64,000 nt of DNA from Lycocorax pyrrhopterus obiensis. Its lineage: Eukaryota; Chordata; Aves; Passeriformes; Paradisaeidae. Each line of letters starts with the position of its first letter. Position 1 is the first letter of the stretch. The notes beneath the pieces were generated by a model. It saw only the letters and a list, made by a program, of their open reading frames with translations. It was not told the origin of the DNA and searched no databases. Positions 45,191-55,525 of this stretch are shown in pieces. A program made the translations under genes and the position numbers. The stretch is taken from the NCBI GenBank assembly GCA_014706295.1, contig JACSVZ010000007.1:62818441-62882440 (forward strand), given 5' to 3'.

Positions 45191-45257
45191 TGGGCAGGAG
45201 AGTTGGAATGAGATGACTTCAAGGTGCTTCCAACCCAAACCATTCCGGGATTCCATA
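45191..45257 (+). mobile_element. CR1 LINE terminal fragment
   Basis: Last ~65 bp of the common tail: 'tgggcaggagagttggaatg', 'agatgacttcaaggtgcttc', 'caacccaaaccattccggga', 'ttccata'. The bases upstream do not continue into CR1. Confidence 0.82.
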
Positions 45258-46024
45258 AATACCATCGCTATCAGGATCTGCTCCCAAGGATGTTCCCAAC
45301 ACTACAAGAGGCAGGAAAAAGGCACTAAAAGGAAATATTTTCCTGGGAAAATAGAAAGGAAGTATTTTCCTGGGATGGAGGTGCTGGCGCCTCACTGAAC
45401 CTGGTTTGTGTTTGCCCAGGTCACCTCCACACCAGGCTTGTTCCCAGGAATTGCATCTGCAAGGGATGCTCAAAGTCACTTTGTTGGCAAAACCTTTGGA
45501 TCATCTCTCGGGGCTGTTGGCAGGAAATCAGTGATGACGGAATTCCATAAAAACAGCTTCCAGTGGCAAAATTGGATTACCAGTGTGAGCGTCCTGGGCA
45601 GGCCTGGCAGCCTCAATCCTACGGACGCCGCTCCCAGATTTATCCACGTTGTGGACAGGCCCAGCCTTCCTGTGCTGCTTCCCAGTTTTAGCCTTTATTG
45701 CCAATTGTTGTGTAATTCCTGCTGATATCCAGCATCCTATTCCAGGATTTTAACACCCACCCTTTTCGTTCCTGCTAATTTGTGCTCGGGCTCAGGCAGG
45801 CAGGAGTCCTCACGCCAAGGTAGAAGCCACAGGAATTGTCTGGGTCACATTCCAGCTTGGGATCGAACTTCTGGAAGCACTTCCAGAATCCCAACGTCCC
45901 CGGAGGAGTTTCACGGTGACTTCACAGCCACTTTGTGCCCGTGGGGTTTTGAGGGTGATGCTGCCTCAGGAGCTGGGGTTGGGTTGTGCTGATTCCCTGG
46001 AGCAGCTCCATGGACTTGGGATTG
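45258..46024. other. Unassigned non-coding stretch
   Basis: No gene can be supported. A plus frame at 45408-45725 follows 'gtgtttgcccag', which resembles a splice acceptor, but the peptide has no recognised domain. A doubled phrase with 'ggaa(a/g)tattttcctggga' lies near 45330-45375. Confidence 0.4.
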
Positions 46025-46541
46025 GGAGAGGGTGGGTGGCTCCCAGGGAGGAATTTCATGCTCCTGCTGTTGGAATTGTTCTTCCAGGGGGAGCCAACGA
46101 TTCGAGGGATGGAGCAGCTCTGCTGTGGGGAAAGGCTGGAAGAGTTGGGATTGTTCAGCCTGGAGAAGAGAAGGTTTAGGGTGGCCCAATTGTGACCTTC
46201 CAGGACCTGAAGGAGATGACAAGAAACACAGAGAGGGACATGGGACAAGGGATGGAGGGACAGGACACAGGGAATGGCTTCCCACTGCCAGAGGGCAGGG
46301 ATGGATGGGATATTGGGAATTAGGAATTCCTGGCTGTGATGGTGGGGAGGGACTGGAACAGAATTCCCAGAGCAGCTGTGGCTGCCCTGGATCCCTGGAA
46401 GTGTCCGACTCATCCGGGTTGGATGAAGCTTGGAGCCACGTGTCCCATGGAGGTGACCTGGGAGAGAAGGAGTGCCCAGGAGGGTGTCCAGAGTGAAAAT
46501 GTCCAAATTCCTGGCATTTATGAGGCAGAACATGAAAATTC
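46025..46541 (+). mobile_element. Chimeric CR1-like repeat, copy 2
   Basis: Starts 'gagagggtgggtggctccca' and 'ttcatgctcctgctgttgga', then CR1 ORF2-end sequence ('ggatggagcagctctgctgt', encoding an L-F-S-L-E-K-R-R peptide known from CR1 ORF2), 'gggacaagggatggagggac', 'cccactgccagagggcaggg', 'gatattgggaattaggaatt', 'ggatccctggaagtgtccga'. It then departs from the usual 3' end into 'gtcccatggaggtgacctgg', 'gagtgcccaggagggtgtcc' and 'agagtgaaaatgtccaaatt'. Both unusual ends are shared with 40091-40601 on the other strand. Copy 2 carries the 'attagga' insertion that copy 1 lacks. Confidence 0.82.
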
Positions 46542-47409
46542 TTCCACGCTGTCAGCCAGGATCCATCTGGAGCCTTCTATTTAGAGCCTTGTTTTGTTCC
46601 AGTCTTTGCTTTTCATCAATGACAGGTGAAAAACCTCCTTTTTTTTTTTCGGATGTTCTTGAGCTCCAGGCGTGTCCCCGAACTGCCCACTGCTCGTTTG
46701 ACTTTCATCCGACCGAAAACTGCACAGCGAGTCCTTGATCCATTATTCCAGCTCGTTTTTATTCCGCTGCTTGGTTTAATGCCATTTCCAGACCTTTCAG
46801 AGCACAATAAGTCACCAAAAGCCGGAATGCTCGGCAGGTTCCCGTGGCTCTTCTCACGGTGGGTAAAACTGATGTGTTCCAGAAGGTTGAGCTGGCTCTG
46901 GTTTTCCTCTTTCCCTATTTTCTAAGTATTTATTTCATCCCGCTGCTCCACCTTTCATTGTCTTCGCATCCACGGGAATAAACGACACAACCCCAGAGGG
47001 AGAACAGCCCAGCACAGGTGGAAAAAGCTTGTAGGTAAATCTGTTTGTTCTATGCTGAATTATGGAATATCCTGGGCTGGGATAGGGATCCAGAGGCTGA
47101 TCCCAAAAGGAGTAAATCCATATAAAACCAGTCCTGCTCATTTCCGTGCAACACTTGTGTTGTGTACAGGTCAGCAGCTCTGTAGTTTCACAGCAGGAAG
47201 GGAAAAAAGTGCCAATGGCGAAGAATTCCACGGAAAAGTCCTTTCTGGGATGTGTTTACTGGTGCAGAGAGTGAGGTCGTGCCAGGGACACCCCGTGGGA
47301 CAAAGGGCTCCTTGCAGCTGGTGCTGGGCTGGTGTGTGAGGAAGCTGAGCCTTGAGGAGTTTCTGGATCCCAAAAAAGCTGCTGGAAACTCCTCTCCAGG
47401 CACGTTAAG
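46542..47409. other. Unassigned non-coding stretch
   Basis: No gene recognised. A T10 run lies near 46639-46648. Around 47060-47100 the phrase 'tggaatatcctgggctggga' weakly resembles an inverted CR1 end of the second tail type, but it is too short to classify. It might be the displaced 3' end of the old LINE that follows. Confidence 0.4.
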
Positions 47410-48330
47410 GGTGGAATTCATCAAACAGCAGAATTCCGGAGCTGGGGGTGCATCCATGCCCTCATCCAGATCAGCAATAAAGGTGTAAAACAGGGCTGGC
47501 CCCAGGACTGAGCCTTGGGAGTGACCACCAGCTGGGTTTAACTCCATTCCCACCACTTCCCAGAATTTTATCCGCCCATCCAAGGCAGGAGTCGGCAGTT
47601 TCTCCAGGAGGATTCTGTGGGAAACAGTGGGAAATTCTTTACGGAGTCCAGGTGGTCACATCCAGAGCTTTTCCCTCATCCACTGAGCGGGTCCTGCTGC
47701 CATGGAAGGAGATCAGGATGGTCAGGCAGACCCTGAGTGACAAACCCAAACCAGCTGGGACTGATCCTGTGCTTTTCCCGGCGTCCAGGATGATCTTCCC
47801 CACGACTTCCCCTGGTACTGAGCTCAGGCTGACAGGCCTGGAGTCGCCTGAATCCTCCTTCCAGCCCTTTTTGTCCCGTTTGGGATCCTGCAGTCGCCTG
47901 GGACCTCCCCAGGTACCACAACTGCAGGAAAATGATGGCGAGGGGCTCCATGAGCACTTCCCTCAGCACCTTTGGGGGAATCCCATCCATTCCCAAAAAC
48001 TCGTGGGTATCCAAGTGCTGCAGCAGCTCCCAGACCATTTCCCCTTGGACTGGGGGCTTCATTCTGCTCCCCATCCGTGTTTTCCAGCTCAGATACCTGG
48101 AAAATGAGTGGCTTTGCTATTAAAGACTGAGGCAAAGAAGGACCTCAGCCTTTTCCTCGTCCTTTATCCCTGTGTTTCCTGCTTTATCCAGTGGAGGTTT
48201 TCCATGGCTTTCCTTTCGCTGCTGTCGTATTCCCGGAGACATTTTTCCTGTCAGCCAGATTAAGTTCCAGCCTGGCCAGGAAGAAAGATGATCCCAGCCC
48301 ATCAACTTCCTCTGAGGTGCTTTGAACAAA
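47410..48330 (-). pseudogene. Old CR1 reverse-transcriptase fragment
   Basis: Degenerate CR1 ORF2 on the minus strand, read right to left. Near 48170-48230 it encodes 'KPPLDKAGN' and 'DEEKAEVL', the linker between endonuclease and reverse transcriptase (canonical 'GPLLNEAGDL...EKAEVLNAFFASVF'). Near 47985-48045 it encodes 'LLQHLDTHEFLGMDGIPPKV' and then 'EPLAIIFLQLW', the start of the RT domain. Near 47420-47550 it encodes 'VVGMELNPAGGHSQGSVLGP' and 'DLDEGM', the RT block with the Q-G-S motif. The A motif and the catalytic F-A-D-D box are not readable, and the parts lie in different frames with stops. It is a 5'- and 3'-truncated dead insertion, older than the LINE at 50786-52098. Confidence 0.85.
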
Positions 48331-49258
48331 ATACCTGAGCAGGGAAACCTCTGGGGCCTTGATTTCTGTAAATATTAAAATTGTAATGGAAATTATCCAA
48401 CGCCCGGAGCAAAACCTGATAAAATGTCAGGGTTGTCGTGGGTTTAAACACACAAACAGCCGACGCTTTGTCAAATCCTGTCGGAATTTTTAGTCAGCCA
48501 AAGGAATTGTTGCTTTGCATAGAGATGTACACACGGGGCTTTTTTGGGGGGGTGGAAAATAATGAACTTGCGCCTCCAAGCCCTGCAATTCCTGACTTTC
48601 AGCAGCATCCACAAAGGGAGCCGGATAAAATCTTCAGAGCAAACCCACCTGGGTGTGGGGAGCTTATTTATGGGCAAGGATTTGAGTGTATCAAAGGATT
48701 TCTGCTGCTGCCTCCAGTCGTATTTTGGTCTTGGTGTAACTGATGGAGCCGGCAGCCGACCGTGAGGGGGGAACATTAAAGAAGAGCAGACTGGCTTGAT
48801 CCAAATAATAGAATTTGGAATAAAAAAAATCCACTTGGGAGCAAAGCTTTGAATACAAAGCTGATCTCGGGGTGAGTTGGGATTCAAAGAGACAAATAAA
48901 CCGTGTCTGCTTTTCCTGAGGATGTGGCAGGTCCAACATCCAAGGCCCAGGAGATTCCTGGGAAGCTGGGTGGGATTTTAGGGAGCTGACAGGAGTAGTC
49001 AGTATGAGAAGAGAGAATTTGGTGCTGCTGCAGTCAATAGTGAATTCCTGAATCCCAAGAAAACGCAGGGAAAACGGGATGAGCCACCCCTGGCTCAGCA
49101 CCATCCTCGGCTCATCTGGAGGTGGTTTCTGGGGTGTTTTCCTCCCCAGACCGTGTCTGGAAAAGCAGCAGCTCTCAGAGGGGATTTCTGATGGCTGTAA
49201 TTAATTTCATGGAGATTTTCAGCCTCTCCAAATACTTTTTCCCTGTTGGAAGTTTTCC
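48331..49258. other. Unassigned non-coding stretch
   Basis: No gene or repeat recognised. A G8 run lies near 48545-48553. A minus frame of 138 codons (48471-48887) has no recognised motif. Confidence 0.4.
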
Positions 49259-49637
49259 TTCAGCCTGGAGAAGCGGTGGCTCTGGGAAGACCCCTCTTTG
49301 TGGCCTTCCAGTACTTAAAGGAGACATGAAAGAGAAGGAGAGCAACTTTTTTCCTTGGGCAGGTGGTGAGAGGAGAAGGGGAATGGTTTTAAATGAAAAG
49401 AGGAGAGATTTAGGTGGGATATTGGGAAGGAATTCCTGGCTGGGAGGGTGGGGAGGGACTGGAATGGATTTCCCAGAGAAGCTGTGACTGCTCCTGGATC
49501 CCTGGCAGTGTCCAAGGCCAGGTTGGACATTGGGGCTTGGAGCAGCCTGGCTTAGTGGAAGGTGTCCCTGCCCGTAGCAGCGGGTGGGAATGGGATGGCA
49601 TTTAAATTCCCTTCCATCCCAAACCATTCCATGATCC
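49259..49637 (+). mobile_element. Long CR1 LINE 3' end
   Basis: Begins 'ttcagcctggagaagcggtg' (end of ORF2), continues 'tggccttccagtacttaaag', 'gagagcaacttttttccttg', 'gatattgggaaggaattcct', 'cccagagaagctgtgactgc', 'tggacattggggcttggagc', and ends 'cccttccatcccaaaccatt' and 'ccatgatcc'. It shares the 'gacattgggg' variant with 36097-36500. The palindrome arm is altered ('tgcccgtagcagcgggtggg'). Confidence 0.92.
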
Positions 49638-50787
49638 TCTTTATTGGATAATGAGAGGATGGTGATAGGAAAGGGTGGAGGAAAATTTACAGAAAACACC
49701 ATAAAATGAGTTTTCCTGCAGGGAACGGCTTTGTTTGGAAAAGAGCTGGCAAAGGTTCCCTGTAACAGGGCAGAGCCCGGGCACCACCACCCTAAACCAG
49801 CGTGGGCGAGGGGCTGGGTGCAGCCTGTGCGATTTGCCTGAATTCCAACCCTTTTCCAGGAATGTTCTGCACAGTTTGGGTGCAGGTGCCCACCTGGGGG
49901 GGTTTACCTGGAAAAAGCTTTTCCCGATGTGGGATTTGAAGCCACCATCCCGTGGGATAAGTCCGGATGTGGAAACGCCCTCCCTGCACTCCAGATTCCC
50001 CTCCTTGCCGGGCTGGAGAAGATCTGAGCCCCTAAAAGTGAGATTGGAAAATCCCTTGGCTTTGGATCTCTCTCCTGGCTGGAGCCACAGCTCCCTAAAT
50101 CCTCTTTGGAGCTCAGCTGGAGCTGCTTCCCCTCCTCTCCCACCACTCCACGCTGGATATTTGTGTGAGCCTTTATTTCCACAGCCTCCCGGTGTTCCAT
50201 CATCTCAAATGCTGCTTGCTTTGTGAAGGCTTCACTATTTCATGCGAGATATGAAGTGTTTTCCTTTTTTTTTTTTTTGCTTTTTCCCCCATTTCTTTCT
50301 TTTCTTCCCACATCAAAGCCCTGGAAATTGAGCAGCTCCCCATCAGCAGGGCTGCTCGATTATCCCTGACATCCTCCTTCACTCCCAGCAGGCTCTCCAC
50401 GAGCACTCTTCAGTCCTGGGAAAACAGGCCACTCATCCTTTCTCTTATCAGAGATGTGTTTGATAGCGTTCTGGGCTGGATTTGCTGGATTTGCTGGATG
50501 GGGGCCGTGTTTCTTTAGGGAAAAGTGAATATTTAATGAGCTGAGAGGCTCTCAGGCTCAGCAAAACATCCCTGGCACTGTGGCTTTGAGGGTTTTTTGG
50601 GGAAAGAACGGGATAATTTGGTATTCTGGGTTTATGGATGGATAGTTTTGCTGCTTTCTCACCCTGTGTCACCTTTACATCCTGATTTAACCCAGACTCT
50701 CTCTAAAATAAAATCTGGATTTGTTTTGGTGTGGGGGTTTCGTTCCAATCCAAATCTTTCTGGTTGTGGCCATGAAGTTTTCCACCA
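49638..50787. other. Unassigned non-coding stretch
   Basis: No gene recognised. A polypyrimidine run lies at 50258-50310 and a short triplet of 'tttgctgga' units near 50477-50500. Confidence 0.4.
50258..50310. repeat. Polypyrimidine tract
   Basis: About 50 bp of almost pure T and C with a T14 core, broken by single purines. No retrocopy is attached to it. Confidence 0.75.
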
Positions 50788-52098
50788 CAGAATCACGGAA
50801 TCACCACATTGGAAGAGACCTCTAAGATCACTGAGTCCAACCCCTGTCTCAACACCTCAACTAAACCACGGCACCGAGTGCCACATCCGATGTTTTTTTA
50901 AACACATCCAGGAATGGTGACTCCACCACCTCCCCAGGCAGACAATTCCAGTACTTTACCACTCTTTCCGTGGAAAACTTTTTCTTAACATCCAACCTAA
51001 ATTTCTCCTGGCTCAGCTTGAGGCTGTGTCCTCTCAGTCTGTCAGTTGTTGCCTGGAAAAAGAGACCAAGCCCCACCTGGCTACAGCCACCCTTCAGGGA
51101 GTTGTAGAGAGTGACGAGGTCACCTCTGAGTCTCCTTTTCTCCAGGCTAAACAACCCCAGCTCTCTCGGCCGCTCCTCACAGGGTTTGTGTTCCAGGCCC
51201 TTCACCAGCCCTGTCGCCCTCCTTTGGATGCGTCCAAGCGTCTCCAGGTCCTTCCTGAACTGAGGGGCCCAGAACTGGACACAGCACTCGAGGTGTGGCC
51301 TCACCAGTGCCGAGTATAGGGGAAGAGTGACTTCCCTGCTCCTGCTGGTCACACTATTCCTAATACAGGCCAGGATGCCGTTGGCCTTCTTGGCCACCTG
51401 GGCACACTGCTGGCTCATGTTCAGTCGGCTGTCGACCAGCACCCCTAGGTCCCTTTCTGCCTGGCCGCTGTCCAGCCACTCTGTCCCCAGCCTGTAGCAC
51501 AGCAGAGGCTGTTGTGGCCAAAATGCAGGACTCGGCACTTGGACTTGTTAAACTTCATCCTACTGGACTCTGCCCATCCATCCAACCATTCCAGGTCTTT
51601 CTGCAGAGCTCTCCTACCTTCTAACAGATCAACACATGCTCCCAGCTTGGTGTCATCCTCAAATTTATTGATGGTAGACTCAATGCCCTCATCCATGTCA
51701 TCAATAAAATATTGAACAGAACTGGCCCGAGCAGAGATCCCTGAGGAGCACCACCGGTGACTGGCCCCCAGCTGGATGCAGCACCATTCACCACCACTCT
51801 CTGGGCCCAGCCATGCAGCCAGTTCTTAACCCAGCAAAGAGTGCTCCTGTCCAAGCCGTGGGCTGCCGGCTTTTCCAGGGAATGCTGTGGGAGACGGTGT
51901 CAAAGGCCTTGCTGAAGTCCAAACAGACAACATCCACAGCCCTTCCTGCATCCACCAGGCGGGTGACCTGGTCGTAGAAGGAGATCAGCTTGGTCAAACA
52001 CCACCTACCCCTCCTAAAGCCACGCTGGCTGGGTCTGATCCCCGGCCATCCTGTAGGTGCTGCGTGACAGCACCAGTTTGATGCAGCTGCTTCCTGAG
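50788..52098 (-). pseudogene. 5'-truncated CR1 LINE with broken ORF2 reverse transcriptase
   Basis: Best-preserved transposon of the window, read right to left. Near 51990-52030 it encodes 'QRGFRRGRWCLTKL'; near 51900-51990 '[18 protein letters not shown]', RT motif A with its catalytic D; near 51740-51770 '[15 protein letters not shown]', RT motif B; near 51640-51690 'KFEDDTKLG', the catalytic F-A-D-D box with A changed to E; and near 51540-51590 '[14 protein letters not shown]'. From 51538 to 50861 a 225-residue open frame covers the C-terminal half ending in '[13 protein letters not shown]', '[15 protein letters not shown]' and '[16 protein letters not shown]'. At least three frameshifts join these parts, so no functional protein is made. 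The 3' end at 50788 carries the older 'gagtccaaccc' type and a short 'gaatcacggaatcac' terminal repeat. Endonuclease and ORF1 are absent. Confidence 0.95.
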
Positions 52099-52099
52099 G

Positions 52100-52137
52100 G
52101 TTAATAATAATAATAATAATAAAAATAATAATAATTT
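52100..52137. repeat. (AAT)n microsatellite at the LINE 5' break
   Basis: About twelve 'aat' units with one 'aaaat' interruption, directly abutting the 5' truncation point of the CR1. Either the LINE inserted next to it or it grew at the junction. Confidence 0.9.
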
Positions 52138-52437
52138 CTGATTTTTATTGGGGCTGTGTGGAGAGCAGAGGTTCGGCTTTGTGAGAAGGGAATGTTGGAA
52201 TCCAGCTGCTTTGTCACAGGGAATTGAAACGGAAAAACGAAGACTTGACAGAAATGGAAAAGCAACAATTTATCAGTGAGAAATATTGGATTTATGCTCT
52301 GTCTCCTGTCACTGACCCATTTGTCACACTTCTGGTGGCCGAGTGTGTGTTTGAATTCTGTCACTCCGAAAGAATCAGGGCCCCATCTTCCAATTCCTCA
52401 TTTTTAAGGTGGCAATTTGGGATTTTTTCTTTGTAAT
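52138..52437. other. Unassigned non-coding stretch
   Basis: About 300 bp with no recognised gene or repeat. Confidence 0.35.
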
Positions 52438-52538
52438 GAGGTTGGATGGAGCTCTGAGCAAGCCGGGGTGGTGGAAGGAGTCCCTGCTTGTGGGATGAGA
52501 TGGGATTTAACTTGGAAATCAGCCTGGAATTCTGTGAA
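52438..52538 (+). mobile_element. Diverged CR1 LINE 3' piece
   Basis: 'ggttggatggagctctgagc', 'aagccggggtggtggaagga', 'gtccctgcttgtgggatgag' and 'atgggatttaacttgg' follow the order of the common tail (gctggac..gcttggagcaacctgggatagtggaaggtgtccctgcc). Matches are weaker than in other copies. Confidence 0.6.
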
Positions 52539-53050
52539 AACTCAGGGTTCAAGCCTTTAAGGGAAACAAAATGCGGCTCCTGGGGTGGAAGGCAATGAGA
52601 TGTGGAGCTGCCTGGGTCTGTCTGTGCCCTGTCAATGGCATTGATCGGCTGCTGCCATCGATAATTTTGGATCTGTCAATCCTGGGCTGAGCTGGGGCTG
52701 CCCAGGAAGGGCTGAGCTTTGGGAGAAGCAGAGTGGGCAATAAATTGTGGCTCTCTGCTCCCACTGCCTGCTGTGCACCGTTAAACTGCAAATTTGGGGC
52801 TGCTCCGAGAGCAGGACGGTGCTGCTGACGGCTGAGCTCCTGCATTCCCAACCAAAGCGCTTCCCATTAACAAAAACCGGGATATAGCGATTGGTGCTGG
52901 AGGAATAAACGTGTCCTGCTCGGTTAATTGGCTCCTTAGGCTCCCCCTCCAGAGCTGCTCTGCTGCGGAGGGAATTATTGTCTGGTTCCTTATGGATTCT
53001 TAATTCCTAAAGGATCTGGAGCCACTGGGATTGGGGCAGAATTGAGGCCA
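52539..53050. other. Unassigned non-coding stretch
   Basis: No gene or repeat recognised. Segment 52860-53000 ('cattaacaaaaaccgggata', 'ggttaattggctccttaggc') looks single copy and could be conserved. Confidence 0.35.
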
Positions 53051-53158
53051 CCTGAAGTACAGGGGTTAAAGCGTTGTTTGTGACTCCTTGAGCTGGGAAT
53101 AAAACCTGGGATAATAATGACCTTAAAGGTTGGTTTATCCTGGCTTGGAAAAAAATTC
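53051..53158 (+). repeat. Dispersed direct repeat, copy 1
   Basis: Shares with 54999-55105 the run 'ctgaagtacaggggttaaag', 'cgttgtttgtgactccttga', 'gctgggaataaaacctggga', 'taataatgaccttaaaggtt' and 'tcctggcttggaaaaaaatt'. Not recognisable as CR1. It may be an unnamed interspersed repeat or the product of a local duplication. Confidence 0.85.
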
Positions 53159-54998
53159 TCATAGGAATCTGAGAGGATTCCTCACTTGTTTTTTATAGGG
53201 ATGAGCTCTAACTGTTGCCACAGCCAGCTGTAAAAATGGATATTTTCCCTTTTTTCCGTTGGAGAAGGAAGTTCATTACCAAGCCGTGGGTGTTTTGGTC
53301 GGAAGTGCCAGCAGATCCTGTGTGACAATGAGGGATTCGTTAGGGAATTTATTAGGAAATCTGGTTTGTGGTTCAGGCAGAATTCCCTCTCCTCTCCCCG
53401 TGCGTGAAGTCACCGAGCAAATAAAACTCAGCCTATCGTGAAAATCAAAGCTTAAAACTGACTCCAGCTCAGAATTCCAAACCCAGGCTTGGACTTGGCA
53501 GGCTCACAATGGGATCCACACTCATTAATCCGTGATTATGATTAGCAGCTCTAATATTAATGACCAAAGAAGTAATTAACGAGGCTGAGGTTGGCATGGG
53601 ATTCAACAGAAATATTATTTGAGCAATCTGAGTCTTTCAAATGAATTGTTTCCCTCTAATTTTGCTTCAAAAGGAGTCAAATGAAGTGTTGTGTGTTCAG
53701 CTGGAGTGCTGGGAGAATTCCACAGCTCCGGTTGCATCCCCAGGCGGGATGGGACGCTGGGATCCAACTGGAAGTGAGGAAAATCCCTGCAGCTTCCTTG
53801 ATTTCTGGTAGGTGGGTCTGAGTAGACAATTGATCCTCAGAGGTTTGGTCAGGGATTGATTTATTTTCTGGTTGATTCCTCGGGGGTATGGAAATGGGAA
53901 CAGTTTTGGTGCTGGGAGAGCTGGAAAAAATTTCGGGACTGGGGCTGGGAGGATGCTCAGCTTTGCCTGCGGTGCAGTTTTGATCCTGTCCTTTTAAACC
54001 TGAATTAAAATCACTTTTGGACAGATTTATTTACAGCACATCCTGTATTTTTGCCTTTTCCCAGATTTTTACCTGGATTTGGGGATTATTTGAGGCTGAT
54101 TGTGTCCGTCAGCTGTGTCTGGATCCCAGAGGAGCTCCCAGGGAGCATCCCAGGGCCAGCCAGGTTGTTTGATTTCCCCATTCCTGGGATTATGAGGTGT
54201 TCCCGAGGCCTTGGAGATCTGTGGGAATCAGCTTCCTGGGAAGCGATGCCTGATCTTGGTCTTGGCCAGGAGATTTCCATCTTGGCCGTGGAAATTTGGT
54301 GGGATTGGTTGGAATAACAACCCTGATGATAAAAATCCCTCTGTCCTGCTCCATCTTTTCCTCAGGATGGCTTTTCCTGCTGCTCCAATGGGCCCCACTG
54401 GATACCCCCAGAGCTTGTGGGATGTTTGGGGTGCTCAGAAACCTGGAATATTTTTGTCCCTGTCACTTGCCTTTAGATCTGAGCCAAAAATCTGATTTAA
54501 CGTCCAGGACCCCCCAATATCCCACATTTCCCATTCCCAGCCCAATGGGAAAAGCTGTGGGATGGTGTTCCCTCTTTCCCAGTGCTGGTGTTTCCAAGGA
54601 AAACAGCCCAGGGCAGCGCCGCAGACACTGAGAGGGATTAATCAGGGATTAAAAATGAGGAATAATCAAAAAAAAAGCTAAACCAGGCCTGGGATTCACC
54701 AGCATCCTTCCCGAATTCCATCCCGATGATGCATGGCATAGATACAGCAGCAGGAATGCTGCCTGTGGATCCCTGGAGTTTTCCTGCTGGATTTGGGGGA
54801 GCTCTGGTCAAAAGGTGATGGATTAACACTCCTGGTGGGCAGGAATGGAGCCCAGAACTTGGAATTCCTGGTGGGAGCTGCAGACAGCAGATGGAATTTG
54901 GCTCCTGGGTGCGTGGTGGTGAAATGAGGACAGATGTGAGAGGAAAGCTGTTCATAGTCCATAAAAAAAAGGGGATTTTAAGGAATTTTCCTGGCTGA
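53159..54998. other. Unassigned stretch with AT-rich core
   Basis: No gene or mobile element recognised. Segment 53515-53700 is listed separately as a candidate conserved element. The remaining sequence is typical of the window and has overlapping short frames. Confidence 0.4.
53515..53700. other. Candidate conserved non-coding segment
   Basis: Densest cluster of homeodomain-like cores in the window: 'cactcattaatccgtgatta', 'tgattagcagctctaatatt', 'aatgaccaaagaagtaatta', 'acgaggctgaggttggcatg' and 'gtttccctctaattttgctt'. At least six TAAT/ATTA cores occur within about 60 bp at 53520-53580, with no tandem structure. Enhancer identity is inference. Confidence 0.35.
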
Positions 54999-55105
54999 AC
55001 TGAAGTGCAGGGGCTTAAATGTTGTTTGTGGTTCCTTGAGCCGGGAATAAAATATGAGATAATAATCACCTTAAAGGTTGTTTTTTTCCTGGCTTGGAAA
55101 AAAAC
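54999..55105 (+). repeat. Dispersed direct repeat, copy 2
   Basis: Direct-orientation partner of 53051-53158, about 1,948 bp downstream: 'tgaagtgcaggggcttaaat', 'gttgtttgtggttccttgag', 'ccgggaataaaatatgagat', 'aataatcaccttaaaggttg' and 'ttcctggcttggaaaaaaac'. About one base in seven differs by eye. Confidence 0.85.
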
Positions 55106-55525
55106 AATGGAAACTCTCTGAATTTGTGGTCCTTCAGCCAGATGGGGCGGGAGGTGTCCGGCTCTGGAAAACATTGAATTCCACGTTAAAAGTGACTTAT
55201 CCCAACAAATCAGGAGAGCCAAGAACCGCTCCGATGGTTTTACGGGATAAAAGATGCTAATACTGGGTGAAGCTGGAAAACGCAATTTTCCAAGTGATTT
55301 ATTCCTAAATCCGCAAACTGGTGGAGGTGACGCTCGCTGCCATCTTGGAAATTCCATGGATATTCCATGGATGTACCTGCAGCATTCCAATTGGAATTCC
55401 AATTGTTTCTGGAAAAACCTTCTGGGTTTTTTTTTTTAATAGGAAAACAGTCCAGGAAATGCTCAGAAAATGAGTAAATTTGGCATTTCCTAGGTGGTTT
55501 AATGGACATTGGGTGTGTGGGAAAA
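55106..55525. other. Unassigned non-coding stretch
   Basis: No gene or repeat recognised. A doubled phrase 'attccatggatattccatgg' lies near 55349-55372. Confidence 0.35.

Noticed and set aside
47060..47110. Possible inverted CR1 end of the second tail type
   Set aside because: Resemblance is limited to about 25 bp and the following bases do not continue into the tail.
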